From a virus, in the IMG/VR virus record IMGVR_UViG_3300042731_005083, positions 1 through 49,734 of that record: 49,734 nt of DNA. The stretch is one strand, 5' to 3'. The position numbers were made by a program, and so were the translations under genes. The notes beneath the pieces were generated by a model. That model was not told the DNA's origin. It made no database searches and saw only the letters and a list, made by a program, of their open reading frames with translations. Below are positions 23,885-32,692 of this stretch, piece after piece; position 1 is the stretch's first letter, and each line of letters starts with the position of its first letter.

Positions 23885-25260
23885 TAAGCAACCCTCAGAC
23901 CCCGTGCCAGGTAACTTGTCGCCTCAAAAGAGTCAACCAGCGCACTGTAAGACTTCAGCAGGAAAGGATAGTTGTCATCTGTCCGGTAGATTTCCATGGG
24001 GGTAATCAGACCCTTAAACCGGCTTCCGCCCTTGTTAGTGTAGGCCACTTTTCCCATACCCTGAAATTCATCAAGATCCCAGAGGATCAGACATTCCGCG
24101 GGAATCCCACCTGTCGCAACAAGCGGAACATCTGACTGCATGTGAGTCGGAACGCTCGTTGCATCGGGAGTTGACGGATTTGAAGTGAACTGAAGTGAAG
24201 CAACATTTCCCGTGATTGTTCCGTCAGCGTCATAAGTGAAGGCCGAGAACACTTTACACAGGGCCAGAACACCCGTTGCCAGACCGCAATAAACCTTGTA
24301 GTACAAAGCACCGGGATATGCGGTAAAGGACAGAGTGATCGTGTCTGCGCTCGAAGTTGTCACGTTTGCTTCTGCGGAGGCCATCTGTTCTCCTTCCCAT
24401 GTTACGGGAGCAACACGGAAGAAATACTGGTCATCAGGAATTCCAGACCCTGAACCGGCGGAGGCCGTTGTTACAGTCGTCATGGTTCCGGTAGGCCGTG
24501 TTACAGTGGTTTCCAGAAAAGGAACGCCCCTGTATGTTTCCAGCCGATACCCACCGGATACCATTCTTTCCATCGTGGTTCCTGTTACGTCTGCGGGACG
24601 GGTATCCCGGACAACTGTCCAAAGACGTGAAAGCTGAGAAAGCAGTTCCGGAGAGATCAGGAACGCTTTTCTGTGGCTGTTTCCCTGCCGGCGAACATTC
24701 GCGTCAATCATTTCATCGAGCAGGGACAGGTCTGTCTGTACCGCTGTTGAAACGGTTGTTCTGTTTGTTGCGATAAATTTATCCAGTCCATCGAAAGTGT
24801 AAGCGTCGGCTCCCCTGTTTCCATATACCATGTAAGTCCGGAGGTCATTTCCAAACGCCTGAACATGACTTTCCAGTTCAGAGGCGGAAGCGTCCTTGTA
24901 TCCCTCGGAAGCATCCTGAAGGAATCCGGTAACAGCGCCCTTTCTCTTCATGATCTTCAGTTCCACGTTTGCACGGGCAAACACGGAATTCCTTGTCGGA
25001 GTCGTGGAGTTTTCACCCATTGCAGAACCGGCTGAAGGAAGAGTAGTCAGTCTGTTGAATTCATGGTATTTCTGCGGATCGTACTTCAGAACCGGCATTG
25101 CCAATTCGGGAACGAGTCTCACAGCCGTTGTGGTGATTACTGTTTCCAGTTTTTCCGGAATCAGCGCACCACCTACGCCGGAACCGGATGTCAGAGCTTT
25201 ACGGATCAGAGCCTTATTTTCAGGGTGAGCGTAAAGCTGGTTAAATTCTCTTGCATACAT
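23884..25260 (-). CDS. Major capsid protein (HK97 fold) with Fn3-like insertion
   Basis: 458 residues. The flanks show the HK97-fold layout: an N-terminal arm, PELAMPVLKYDP, an E-loop-like region (MGENSTTPTRNSVFARANVELKIMKRKGAVTGFLQDASEGY) and a final P-domain stretch ending in ARGLRVA. Residues about 262-372 are a different domain with YFFRVAPVTWEGEQMAS and ALYYKVYCG, strands typical of fibronectin-3 / Ig-like modules, probably displayed on the capsid surface. A scaffold-like gene lies before it. The start has a GAGAGGG SD. Confidence 0.85.
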   Translation of the reverse strand: MYAREFNQLYAHPENKALIRKALTSGSGVGGALIPEKLETVITTTAVRLVPELAMPVLKYDPQKYHEFNRLTTLPSAGSAMGENSTTPTRNSVFARANVELKIMKRKGAVTGFLQDASEGYKDASASELESHVQAFGNDLRTYMVYGNRGADAYTFDGLDKFIATNRTTVSTAVQTDLSLLDEMIDANVRRQGNSHRKAFLISPELLSQLSRLWTVVRDTRPADVTGTTMERMVSGGYRLETYRGVPFLETTVTRPTGTMTTVTTASAGSGSGIPDDQYFFRVAPVTWEGEQMASAEANVTTSSADTITLSFTAYPGALYYKVYCGLATGVLALCKVFSAFTYDADGTITGNVASLQFTSNPSTPDATSVPTHMQSDVPLVATGGIPAECLILWDLDEFQGMGKVAYTNKGGSRFKGLITPMEIYRTDDNYPFLLKSYSALVDSFEATSYLARGLRVA

Positions 25261-25289
25261 TTAAGTACCCTCTCTGTTGTTTTTCGGAT

Positions 25290-26111
25290 CTACTGAGACT
25301 GTCTCAGGTTGTCCTGAAAAATGTAATCCATTGAGTTCCTCAGGTCTTTCCGAACGTTTTCCAGCCCTGTTTCGGGGCGGGCAAAAGGATCGCTGGCCTG
25401 TGTACCCTGCGCTTTCATAACCATTTCCACAAATGACTGCATGAAAGCATTGGCGTCGGGAGAGGAAACAGGAGCGGATTTCTGGACAGTGTTGTTCTGC
25501 CCCGCCATAAGGCTTTTTTCCACTGACTCCGTCAGTCCGATCGCATCAAGCAGATTGGCCTGCGCTGTTTCCATCTGTCCGATCCTGTCGGAGATACCTT
25601 TCAGAACGATTGCAATATTGTCACTCTGGGAACCAGCTGATTTCCGGACGGATTTCTTTGCGAAAAGATTCATGAAGGCTTTTCCCACTTCGCTGTAATT
25701 CTCTTCGGTGATATCCGTTCCGTCTTCAGTTCTCAGCTCGGCTTTGTCGTCGGCTGTGGGGCCTTCGTTTGCCTTGCGAACGTCATCGTCTTCAGCCCTC
25801 TGATTATCGACCATCTTCTGTGCCTCGTCAGAAGGAGGAGGACTTCCGGCGGGAGGTTTCATGTTCCCTGCGCTGGCTACTCCGATATCACGGACTGTAT
25901 CCAGCACTTTTCCGGCCATCTGTCCTTTACCCTTGTCTACTTCCGGTTTCTGCATCATCCCCTGTGCGGTATTCGCCAGAGTCATGGCTGTTGCCGGATC
26001 AATTTTTTCAACCTCGCCGGCTTCGGCGGGTTCTGCTGTTTCCATTGAAAGGATCTGATTGACTCCCTCAACAATGGTCTGAAGCAACTGTTTTTCCTGC
26101 GGTTCGAGCAT
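25290..26111 (-). CDS. Scaffold-like head assembly protein
   Basis: 273 residues from an ATG with ideal GGAGG SD (an earlier in-frame ATG lacks one). It is acidic to neutral, helical and disordered in the middle (PPAGSPPPSDEAQ), ends in helices, and has no Cys: the composition of phage scaffolds. It sits between protease and capsid and overlaps the protease 3' end by 44 nt. Confidence 0.6.
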   Translation of the reverse strand: MLEPQEKQLLQTIVEGVNQILSMETAEPAEAGEVEKIDPATAMTLANTAQGMMQKPEVDKGKGQMAGKVLDTVRDIGVASAGNMKPPAGSPPPSDEAQKMVDNQRAEDDDVRKANEGPTADDKAELRTEDGTDITEENYSEVGKAFMNLFAKKSVRKSAGSQSDNIAIVLKGISDRIGQMETAQANLLDAIGLTESVEKSLMAGQNNTVQKSAPVSSPDANAFMQSFVEMVMKAQGTQASDPFARPETGLENVRKDLRNSMDYIFQDNLRQSQ

Positions 26112-27033
26112 TTCGTTTTCCTCCATAGAACCTTGTTAATCTGTTCACAGCGACGGCCATATCCTTGAAAACCTTGGCTCGTGCCTGCGCTGTCGGGTCA
26201 ATCTCAGCCTTTTGGACTTTCTGTTCAAATTGATCCTGATTGTCCAGAAGAAGCCGGATCATTTCATCCCGGAACTGATCAAAGACGATTTCCAGAGTTT
26301 TATCTTTGTCAGCATGAAAATCGGCCATGATTTCTTCGACCATTTCCCATAGTATGTCCATGAGAGAATACTTTTCCTCGAAGAAATCTTTCTGCCTTTC
26401 TCTCTTTTTCAGCCTGTTTCTCAGGGAATCCTGCACTTTCGGCGGTAATTCATTCAGAGCTTTATAGACTGAAGAGAGAACAGAAGGCTTGTATGACGGC
26501 TTTGCGACTACCACAACCCCGTCCAGATCCACTTTGTCAATGACTCTTCTTCCTGAAGAATCCATTTCAACAATGTGTCCGTCCGGGATTGTACCTTCCA
26601 CTGAAAACCCTTTCTGTTTCGGGGTCTTATAGGGCGGAAGACCGTTGACCTGTCTCCATAACTTATCGGAACGCTCCAATGTAACTGATCCCGGAGCAAA
26701 TCCGTCATCCTCGTCATAAAGACGGTATTCTGTCAACCAGTCTCCCGTGGGAAGGATTTCAGAATGTGTCAGTATTCCCAAATCGTCGGTGTAATCAACG
26801 CCGTGCTGACCTTCAAACAGCAAGACGTCTCCATTGCTGGCCTGTTCATGGAAAGACTTTATACAGGCCGAAGTCATTCTTTCCCCGTGGTGATCAGTCA
26901 TGATTCCTGAAGACACGCCTCTGAGATATCGGCGCTTTCTTCCGCCTTCAGTTTCTGCCTTTTCGACAGCGAATCTGTCCAGTGCCTTGTCGTAGGGTGT
27001 GAAAAAAAACTTTATTTTTTTATTGTCTCCCAT
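26068..27033 (-). CDS. Prohead protease, XkdF-like
   Basis: 321 residues from the ATG with GGAG upstream at 27033. The first 170 resemble XkdF-type head proteases: GIMTDHHGERMTSACIKSFHEQ (about 44-65), LLFEGQHGVD with a His, and PKQKGFSVEGTI (about 142), which matches the 'GfSvEg' motif. The C-terminal 130 residues are a long charged helix, possibly an internal scaffold portion. It probably matures the capsid. Position between the Mu F-like protein and scaffold agrees. Confidence 0.7.
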   Translation of the reverse strand: MGDNKKIKFFFTPYDKALDRFAVEKAETEGGRKRRYLRGVSSGIMTDHHGERMTSACIKSFHEQASNGDVLLFEGQHGVDYTDDLGILTHSEILPTGDWLTEYRLYDEDDGFAPGSVTLERSDKLWRQVNGLPPYKTPKQKGFSVEGTIPDGHIVEMDSSGRRVIDKVDLDGVVVVAKPSYKPSVLSSVYKALNELPPKVQDSLRNRLKKRERQKDFFEEKYSLMDILWEMVEEIMADFHADKDKTLEIVFDQFRDEMIRLLLDNQDQFEQKVQKAEIDPTAQARAKVFKDMAVAVNRLTRFYGGKRNARTAGKTVASDHC

Positions 27034-27067
27034 CTTATTCTCCATTCTATCGTAAATTGTTTAATTG

Positions 27068-27937
27068 TCAAGAGTACAGCTCAAAGTAATACTGGCTGTC
27101 ACAATTGCAGTTTATCACCTGCCCCGCCGATCCTCTCGGATCATGAGGATGTCTCATCTTTTCTGTGTACTGATAAATAAACCGTCCTCCCCGTCTCAGA
27201 AAAACCGGAACAACGAATTCTTCCTCAAAACGCACTCTGACTCCTCTTGCCGTTCTCTCCGCTCCCCGTGTGAATCTGGCTATTATATCCGGATCATGGC
27301 CGTGTCTCGGCTGTTTCGCGAGCTGTTTGTTCTGTATCCACTCTCTCCACATCTGGCCTGATCCCTGATTCTTATGGTAAAATTTCCGGTTGTATTGCTC
27401 TTTTGCATCATCAACCGCAGACCTCACCTCTGTTATCGCGATGGCTTTTATGTTTTTTGGGACACCTGTTTCCGGATCTCTCTTCCTGTAATCCGAAAAC
27501 GTCTTTGTCATTCTCTTCTGGAAATCTTCAATCAATGCCGGACTTATTGTTCCCGCATCCCTTCCGCCGGCTCGAACCATTGTCGGCCGTCCTCTGGCTG
27601 TATGTGATTCCAGAGTTTTCCGCAAATCCCTTGTCAGCCGGTCTCTCATGCCGTCTGAGAGAATCTGTCCTCTTTCCGCCGATTTCCTCATGAAAACGGA
27701 TCTTTTCGGCAAGGCTTCTGAAACATCCGGAAGAATCATTCTCTTCTGTTCTCCTACTCTGACCTTTTTGAACTGTTTCTCAAAATTCTCTCTGGATATT
27801 CTGCCGACCGCTTTCCCCGTGTTTTCGGTGTTGTTCTGGATTATGTCATTCATTATTTTCCGGTAGTTATGGCCGGATACCTTATTCTGCGGGATGTTGT
27901 ATTTCTTTAGAAGATCGGAAGCCTTAATTTTTGCCAT
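27068..27937 (-). CDS. Mu F / SPP1 gp7-like head morphogenesis protein
   Basis: 289 residues ending with HPHDPRGSAGQVINCNCDSQYY, the diagnostic C-terminus of the Phage_Mu_F family ('HP.DP...ge.iNCrC'). Upstream is the typical AIAITEVRSAVDDAKEQY helix. These minor head proteins ride on the portal and enter with the DNA. The N-terminal 130 residues are basic and helical. It overlaps the previous gene by 14 nt. Confidence 0.85.
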   Translation of the reverse strand: MAKIKASDLLKKYNIPQNKVSGHNYRKIMNDIIQNNTENTGKAVGRISRENFEKQFKKVRVGEQKRMILPDVSEALPKRSVFMRKSAERGQILSDGMRDRLTRDLRKTLESHTARGRPTMVRAGGRDAGTISPALIEDFQKRMTKTFSDYRKRDPETGVPKNIKAIAITEVRSAVDDAKEQYNRKFYHKNQGSGQMWREWIQNKQLAKQPRHGHDPDIIARFTRGAERTARGVRVRFEEEFVVPVFLRRGGRFIYQYTEKMRHPHDPRGSAGQVINCNCDSQYYFELYS

Positions 27938-28520
27938 TCAATTCCTGCATACATTTGTTGATCTTGTTCAGCGAATCCCGGCATTTTGTTGCTCTTTTTG
28001 CCTTTGAATAAGCAATGGCCTTTGCCTGCTCAATACTGTTAACGATATCCCCTGCCGATGTCTTCAGCTTTCCTTCTCCGTATTCTCTCATTGCAGAATG
28101 AAATTCCGGGGAATCTTCCAGTGCTTTATTGATCATCAACTCCGACGGCTCCACAAGTCCGGCATCAATTAACTTTGAATAATATTCCGGGTTTTCGTTG
28201 ATATGATCCTGTGCGATTTTCTGCGCGGTCTTCATGTCGTCCGTATGTTCTCTCTCTATAAGCGTCCCGATTGTCAATTCGTCCATGCTCTTTCTGACCT
28301 CCACTTCCTCATAAATATTGATCGGCTGTTCAAAGAGTCCTTCGACTTCAGAAATTAACTGCTCCGGAGTCCATCCCTCTTCGACTGCCTGCTTAATCAA
28401 TTCCTCTACGGCCATTTCCAGCAGTTCATAAAAATAAATTAGGTCTTCTTCCATGGGCTTCTGCATTTCGTCCATTTCTGCCTGAGTGAATTTCTTGTCG
28501 ATCAGCCGTACTCCAGCCAT
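27924..28520 (-). CDS. DUF5661-like protein
   Basis: 198 residues. The segment LIEREHTDDMKTAQKIAQDHINENPEYYSKL matches what I recall of DUF5661 ('vEmEHT.d...A..IA.DHl.E.p.YY..L'), found in phage and bacterial proteins of unknown function. The rest is acidic helix, with a Lys-rich C-terminus holding KCRDSLNKINKC. Encoded between portal-side genes, so it may be a head component. The start overlaps the previous stop by one base. Confidence 0.65.
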   Translation of the reverse strand: MAGVRLIDKKFTQAEMDEMQKPMEEDLIYFYELLEMAVEELIKQAVEEGWTPEQLISEVEGLFEQPINIYEEVEVRKSMDELTIGTLIEREHTDDMKTAQKIAQDHINENPEYYSKLIDAGLVEPSELMINKALEDSPEFHSAMREYGEGKLKTSAGDIVNSIEQAKAIAYSKAKRATKCRDSLNKINKCMQELNGKN

Positions 28521-28684
28521 TAAATGAGTCCTAGCCGTATTTCCCGGATTATCCTCTTTGCCTCTTCTCTCTGCATTTTGCGGAGAATCTTATTTCCGGG
28601 CTTCCCTTTCGCTCTTTTCAATTTGCTCTTCCTCAATTCCATGTCGGCTTTCCACGCCATTTCCATCCGTTTTCCTACGCTCAT
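28520..28684 (-). CDS. Small very basic protein, 54 aa
   Basis: Short gene after the portal, with an ideal AAAGGAGAA SD and an ATG at 28684. Half of its residues are Lys/Arg with a few Met and Leu, and it is entirely helical. It could bind DNA in the packaging or head-entry region. Not recognised. Confidence 0.65.
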   Translation of the reverse strand: MSVGKRMEMAWKADMELRKSKLKRAKGKPGNKILRKMQREEAKRIIREIRLGLI

Positions 28685-28694
28685 GTATTCTCCT

Positions 28695-30239
28695 TTAAAT
28701 CTGTTTAACGTTCATCGGGTTCGTCTGCGTTCCATCCGGAATCGGCGTGCCTCCGCCTTGCGGTTTATCGTATTCCTCTCCGGGAATCGCGTCGTCTCCC
28801 CGATCTCTTCTGACTTCATTCATGGTATATCCGGCAGAAAGTTTCTGCTGATCAAGCTGGACTCTCTGCTGTTCTGTCTGCGATATCTCAAATTCGAATT
28901 CAAACATATCACCGAAGATCGGCCTGATTATGTCTCTATCCATGAATTCTTTAAATTGCTGGGCAACCGGCTGAGTCCCTTTCCCTTCCTCGATCTCTCC
29001 CTGGGTTTCAGAGGTTTCCTTTCCTGAAGTGAATTCTCCTCCAGCAAGGTTCACTTCCATGTTTGACATATTGAAAACAAGGGCGCAATCCCTGAGAAGC
29101 TTATCCTGTCTTTGCATCTGCACGCCGACAGTGTCCGCTCTCGTCAAATCCAGAACAGTAGGAGTCCCAACACCAGTGAGAACAGCCACGGCATATTCCC
29201 TGTACTGGGTCAGTGTCTCTTCTACTCGCTTTTTTTCCACGGTGTTCATCGGGACAGTTATGGGATTCCCTCCTGTCATATCTCCAAAAGGAACCCTGTT
29301 ATCTCCAAACACGACAACTTTTTCAGGAGGTTTTGACCCATCTGCCGATTTTGCCATTTTCTCATCAAAAAGCATAGACTCGGCAATTTTGTTGATCAAC
29401 GCCTCAATCGGAATATTTCCGTAACTGATATTTGAATTCGGAACATAACTGTCAAAACTGATTTCATCCTGAAAATATATTCTTGGTGTATATCCGGGGA
29501 TCATCTGTGCGTATCCTGTCACCTGTCCGACAAATTCTCCACGCAGAGGATAAACAGACCCACCTGGAAGAATATAAAAGTCCTTTTCACCTTCTCCAAA
29601 TTTCTTAAATGCCGAAGCGACTCCATGCAAGTGGAGGTCTTTTACCCACTTCTTTCTGAAGTCTTTGAACGTGACATCTGAAGACGGCGTTTTGATCCAT
29701 TCCTGAATTTCCTCCGTCCTGTCATCTATCGCCATTTTCGCCCTGCGTTCCAGCCTCCGGATTGAGTTGTCAAAATTGGAAAGATCCATCCTGATATCCG
29801 GGAGCTGTTTCCTTATCTCTGTTACTTGGCGCAACCGAAGGAGCATTTCCGCCGGAACAGTCGTTCCTTCATACTCATCATAAATCTGTTTCCGGGATTT
29901 CAGCATATAGACTATTCTTTCCAGATCACGCTTTTTGAAATTTATCGTCCATTTCAGGGACGCAATCCTGTTCATCCGGCTTGTTATGACTCCGAAAACC
30001 ATGGAAGATTTTCTGAATATTTCCTCTCTCTCATCTGGTGTCAGAATGAAAATGGGAGACTGTATTGTCTCCTGAACCATATTTCCAAATCTATCATATC
30101 CAGATAACGGCATAAGTTCAGACCACGTCCAAACATTCATTCCCCGTTTATGCCGTTCATCGTTATTGACAAAGATATTATTCTGTCCCGGCTGGTCTCT
30201 CAGAATACTGTCCGCTCTGATTGCTGGTGCTGTAATCAT
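28695..30239 (-). CDS. Portal protein
   Basis: 514 residues immediately after the large terminase. It has the portal layout: an N-terminal region with IFRKSSMVFGVITSRMNRIASLKWTI (about 74-99), a wing with helical and beta parts, and a stem/crown region with IPIEALINKIAESMLFDE and a Met/Gln-rich DTVGVQMQRQDKLLRDCALVFN. The C-terminus is disordered (PQGGGTPIPDGTQTNP). It forms the dodecameric DNA channel. SD GAGG precedes the ATG. Confidence 0.8.
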   Translation of the reverse strand: MITAPAIRADSILRDQPGQNNIFVNNDERHKRGMNVWTWSELMPLSGYDRFGNMVQETIQSPIFILTPDEREEIFRKSSMVFGVITSRMNRIASLKWTINFKKRDLERIVYMLKSRKQIYDEYEGTTVPAEMLLRLRQVTEIRKQLPDIRMDLSNFDNSIRRLERRAKMAIDDRTEEIQEWIKTPSSDVTFKDFRKKWVKDLHLHGVASAFKKFGEGEKDFYILPGGSVYPLRGEFVGQVTGYAQMIPGYTPRIYFQDEISFDSYVPNSNISYGNIPIEALINKIAESMLFDEKMAKSADGSKPPEKVVVFGDNRVPFGDMTGGNPITVPMNTVEKKRVEETLTQYREYAVAVLTGVGTPTVLDLTRADTVGVQMQRQDKLLRDCALVFNMSNMEVNLAGGEFTSGKETSETQGEIEEGKGTQPVAQQFKEFMDRDIIRPIFGDMFEFEFEISQTEQQRVQLDQQKLSAGYTMNEVRRDRGDDAIPGEEYDKPQGGGTPIPDGTQTNPMNVKQI

Positions 30240-30242
30240 AAT

Positions 30243-31829
30243 TTACCTCATGGCTCCCATGGCATAAAGCCTATGTGCTATTAATTCGTATGCTGAAGAG
30301 TGGAAAAAATGGTCCGGGTTCGATCCTTCAACCCACCGGTATCCACCTTCTCCTCCATTCATCTTTTCATCGTACACCCTTGTACTTGCTGTCATGTGCT
30401 GTGCAAATTCCGGAAGCATCAGGACATTTTTCGGGAACAATACCCTCTCCGTCATAATCGCACTTTTCACATTGTCCAGAGCAGACGTTCGATATACGGT
30501 TACTGTTGATCCCAGAACATCTATTCCGTCTCTCCTGTTTCCTCCGTAGAAGCATAAAAACCCTCCCTGCTTCGACTGGACGATCTGCCGTGCAATCCTC
30601 GTCTCCGGGTTTGCATCTATAACATAGCATTTTACATTATATTTGAAAAGCCATTCAACCACTCTCTTTTCATCCCGTGTTGAATCGACAAGAACCGTTC
30701 TCAAAGTATCGTCCGGAAGGATCTCTGAAATTTTGACATGGAACCTCTTTCCCACGTCAATCCCGGCAACACAGTGCTTTTCAGAGCTGGCCGGCATGAG
30801 ATAATCACGAGAACAAGCCTTCAGCATTTCGTCGTCTATCTTCGCACCTTTCGCTGTATACGCCTGCCCCAAATCCGCATTGTAGAATCTCTGCATCTCT
30901 TCGTCGTCCTCCAGACCGCGGATGAATCTCTTCATCGTCTTTCTCAGTGGGACTCTCGCAGAAAACATTTTCGTTATCCTGTATCCGGATCTATAATGTT
31001 TTTCATGACTCGCCCAGACTCCCTGAGAAAACCTGTTTACTGGTCTTCCGCATTTCTCACATATCAGTCGGATATCATTTTCCCCAACAGGATCATAATC
31101 CGGATCTCTAATAATATACCTGTCATCCTCAATTTGCCTCACAACATGGGTGAACCAGTCCGGAGTAAACCAGTGTCCGCACTCGCACTTTATATACCAG
31201 TGTTTTTGATCGGTATTTTTGAATTCTCTGTCAATTCCCATATCAAGAAATGACGGATTCGCCACAAGAATTGTCTTCGGATCTCGGGAATGACTCTGTC
31301 TTTCCGGCGCGCGTATAATATTATCCTGATCACATTCATCCAGCTCGTCGATAATAACATCATCAGCAGGAAACTCTGAAAATGAAGACTGAGACCGGCT
31401 GGAAACAAATGCCACCGTCCCTGTTCCGACATGCTTCGTACTCATTGACTCCGCATATCTGCTTCCCTCGTCTTTTCTCGACTCCCGAAGAACCGCTCTA
31501 TAATAATCTGTATATGATATTGACTTGTTTATCCGGTTCTGGACAAAACGAATCCTGATATAATCCGTCGGAAGGACATGGAAGACATTCCTCCCCTGTA
31601 TCGCTGAAGTTAAACAAAGAATAACCAGATACTCAGAAATTCCATTCTGTGTGGATTTTATGACTACCCGTTCCTTTGCTTCGTCTGCGAAAATTGCCTT
31701 CTGATATGGATGATCATGAAAAGTCATTCTCTCGTTCTTGTGCGTCTTATGAAAATTTATTGCTACCCACAACGGAAGACAGGCTTCTCTCAGAGCTTCA
31801 TTTATCCGTCTTTCTTGTGTTGTTAGCAC
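30243..31829 (-). CDS. terL: Terminase large subunit (GpA-like)
   Basis: 528 residues. ATPase: a deviant Walker A KSTQNGISE (58-66), as in lambda GpA-type terminases, and Walker B VIIDELDE (158-165). A zinc ribbon is inserted at C215/C217 and C257/C260. Nuclease: the RNase H-like motifs GIDVGKRFHV with Asp358 and VIDANPE with Asp405, plus a final Asp near HF. It packages DNA with the small subunit and portal. The start is GTG with GGAGATAAGA before it and overlaps the small terminase by 32 nt. Confidence 0.88.
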   Translation of the reverse strand: MLTTQERRINEALREACLPLWVAINFHKTHKNERMTFHDHPYQKAIFADEAKERVVIKSTQNGISEYLVILCLTSAIQGRNVFHVLPTDYIRIRFVQNRINKSISYTDYYRAVLRESRKDEGSRYAESMSTKHVGTGTVAFVSSRSQSSFSEFPADDVIIDELDECDQDNIIRAPERQSHSRDPKTILVANPSFLDMGIDREFKNTDQKHWYIKCECGHWFTPDWFTHVVRQIEDDRYIIRDPDYDPVGENDIRLICEKCGRPVNRFSQGVWASHEKHYRSGYRITKMFSARVPLRKTMKRFIRGLEDDEEMQRFYNADLGQAYTAKGAKIDDEMLKACSRDYLMPASSEKHCVAGIDVGKRFHVKISEILPDDTLRTVLVDSTRDEKRVVEWLFKYNVKCYVIDANPETRIARQIVQSKQGGFLCFYGGNRRDGIDVLGSTVTVYRTSALDNVKSAIMTERVLFPKNVLMLPEFAQHMTASTRVYDEKMNGGEGGYRWVEGSNPDHFFHSSAYELIAHRLYAMGAMR

Positions 31830-32286
31830 TCTTATCTCCAGTTTTCTTCTTTGCCGGTGTTTTCTTTTTTGTCGGTTTCTTTTTCTCTTTTCCGATCAAT
31901 TCTTCAACACTCGTAAAAAGCCCTTTAAACTCTTCCTTCACTCTGTCCACGTCTTCAGGTAATGGCTCATTGAAATTCAGGTTCGTGCTGATAACTTCAT
32001 TTCTCGTGCTGTATCCCCTGTCTTTCCCGATTCTTCCCATATACCACTTTATCGTCGGAAGATCGCCTTCAGAAATTTTTCGTAGTAAATGCTGTTCTCC
32101 CATATCCAACACTCTTTCTCTCTCTTCCTGAAAAGCCTGAACCGTCTCAGGATGTTCTTCTATAACTTTTTTCGCCACCCCCCAATGAACATCCAGCTTT
32201 TTTGCCACAACAGAAACGATTCCTCCGCTTCCTCTCACGGCTTCCAAAACTGTGTCAACCGGTATCCCGATGTTGATTTCACTCAT
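31798..32286 (-). CDS. terS: Terminase small subunit
   Basis: 162 residues. An N-terminal helix-turn-helix (SVVAKKLDVHWGVAKKVIEEHP, about 25-46) is followed by a helix with QAFQEERERVLDMGEQHLLRKI typical of small terminases, and by a Lys/Thr-rich tail (KKKPTKKKTPAKKK) for DNA. First gene of the late block, 7 nt after the -10 of promoter P7, so the transcript leader is very short or leaderless. Confidence 0.8.
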   Translation of the reverse strand: MSEINIGIPVDTVLEAVRGSGGIVSVVAKKLDVHWGVAKKVIEEHPETVQAFQEERERVLDMGEQHLLRKISEGDLPTIKWYMGRIGKDRGYSTRNEVISTNLNFNEPLPEDVDRVKEEFKGLFTSVEELIGKEKKKPTKKKTPAKKKTGDKSANNTRKTDK

Positions 32287-32292
32287 AAGTCA

Positions 32293-32321
32293 ATAATACC
32301 ACAACTTAAAAATATTTTAAA
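32293..32321 (-). promoter_or_regulatory. Promoter upstream of terminase (P7)
   Basis: -10 TATTAT (32293-32298), a 17-bp spacer and -35 TTTAAA (32316-32321). No CTTCAYA box lies near it, unlike the early/middle promoters. The -10 is so close to the ATG at 32286 that the message may be leaderless. Confidence 0.5.
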
Positions 32322-32374
32322 GCGGTTTCTTTTCCTGTGTTTTATCTATCATGAATCACTCTCCAACTTAAAAA

Positions 32375-32650
32375 TCAACGTATATTTGTATACATCCCAC
32401 AATGCCTACATTTCACCCGTACCCTACCTTTAAGCTCTTCAATCCTCTTCTCATATTGTTCAATGGTTCTTTTGAGCCTATTTGTAATTATTCCGATTTC
32501 CATGATATACCAGATTGGGTTTATTCTTTCACCGCATTCTTCACAAATAAGCTCGTTGAGGGTTTCATCAACGATAATAGAACTATGCTTGCACTCGCTG
32601 AATTCCTTCCTCTTGACGGCGATATCTATTATATTGTTTTCTTCACTCAT
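32375..32650 (-). CDS. Zinc-finger-like protein, 91 aa
   Basis: 91 residues from the ATG with GGAG 11 nt upstream. It has CKHSSII, CEEC near residue 37 and a C-terminal CRHCGMY, enough Cys/His for one or two zinc sites. The middle holds a charged helix (LKRTIEQYEKRIEELK). Last gene before the late promoter. Not recognised. Confidence 0.6.
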   Translation of the reverse strand: MSEENNIIDIAVKRKEFSECKHSSIIVDETLNELICEECGERINPIWYIMEIGIITNRLKRTIEQYEKRIEELKGRVRVKCRHCGMYTNIR

Positions 32651-32692
32651 ATTGTTTCGTTCTCCAGCATACCTCAAACAGTTTTTTGAAGT

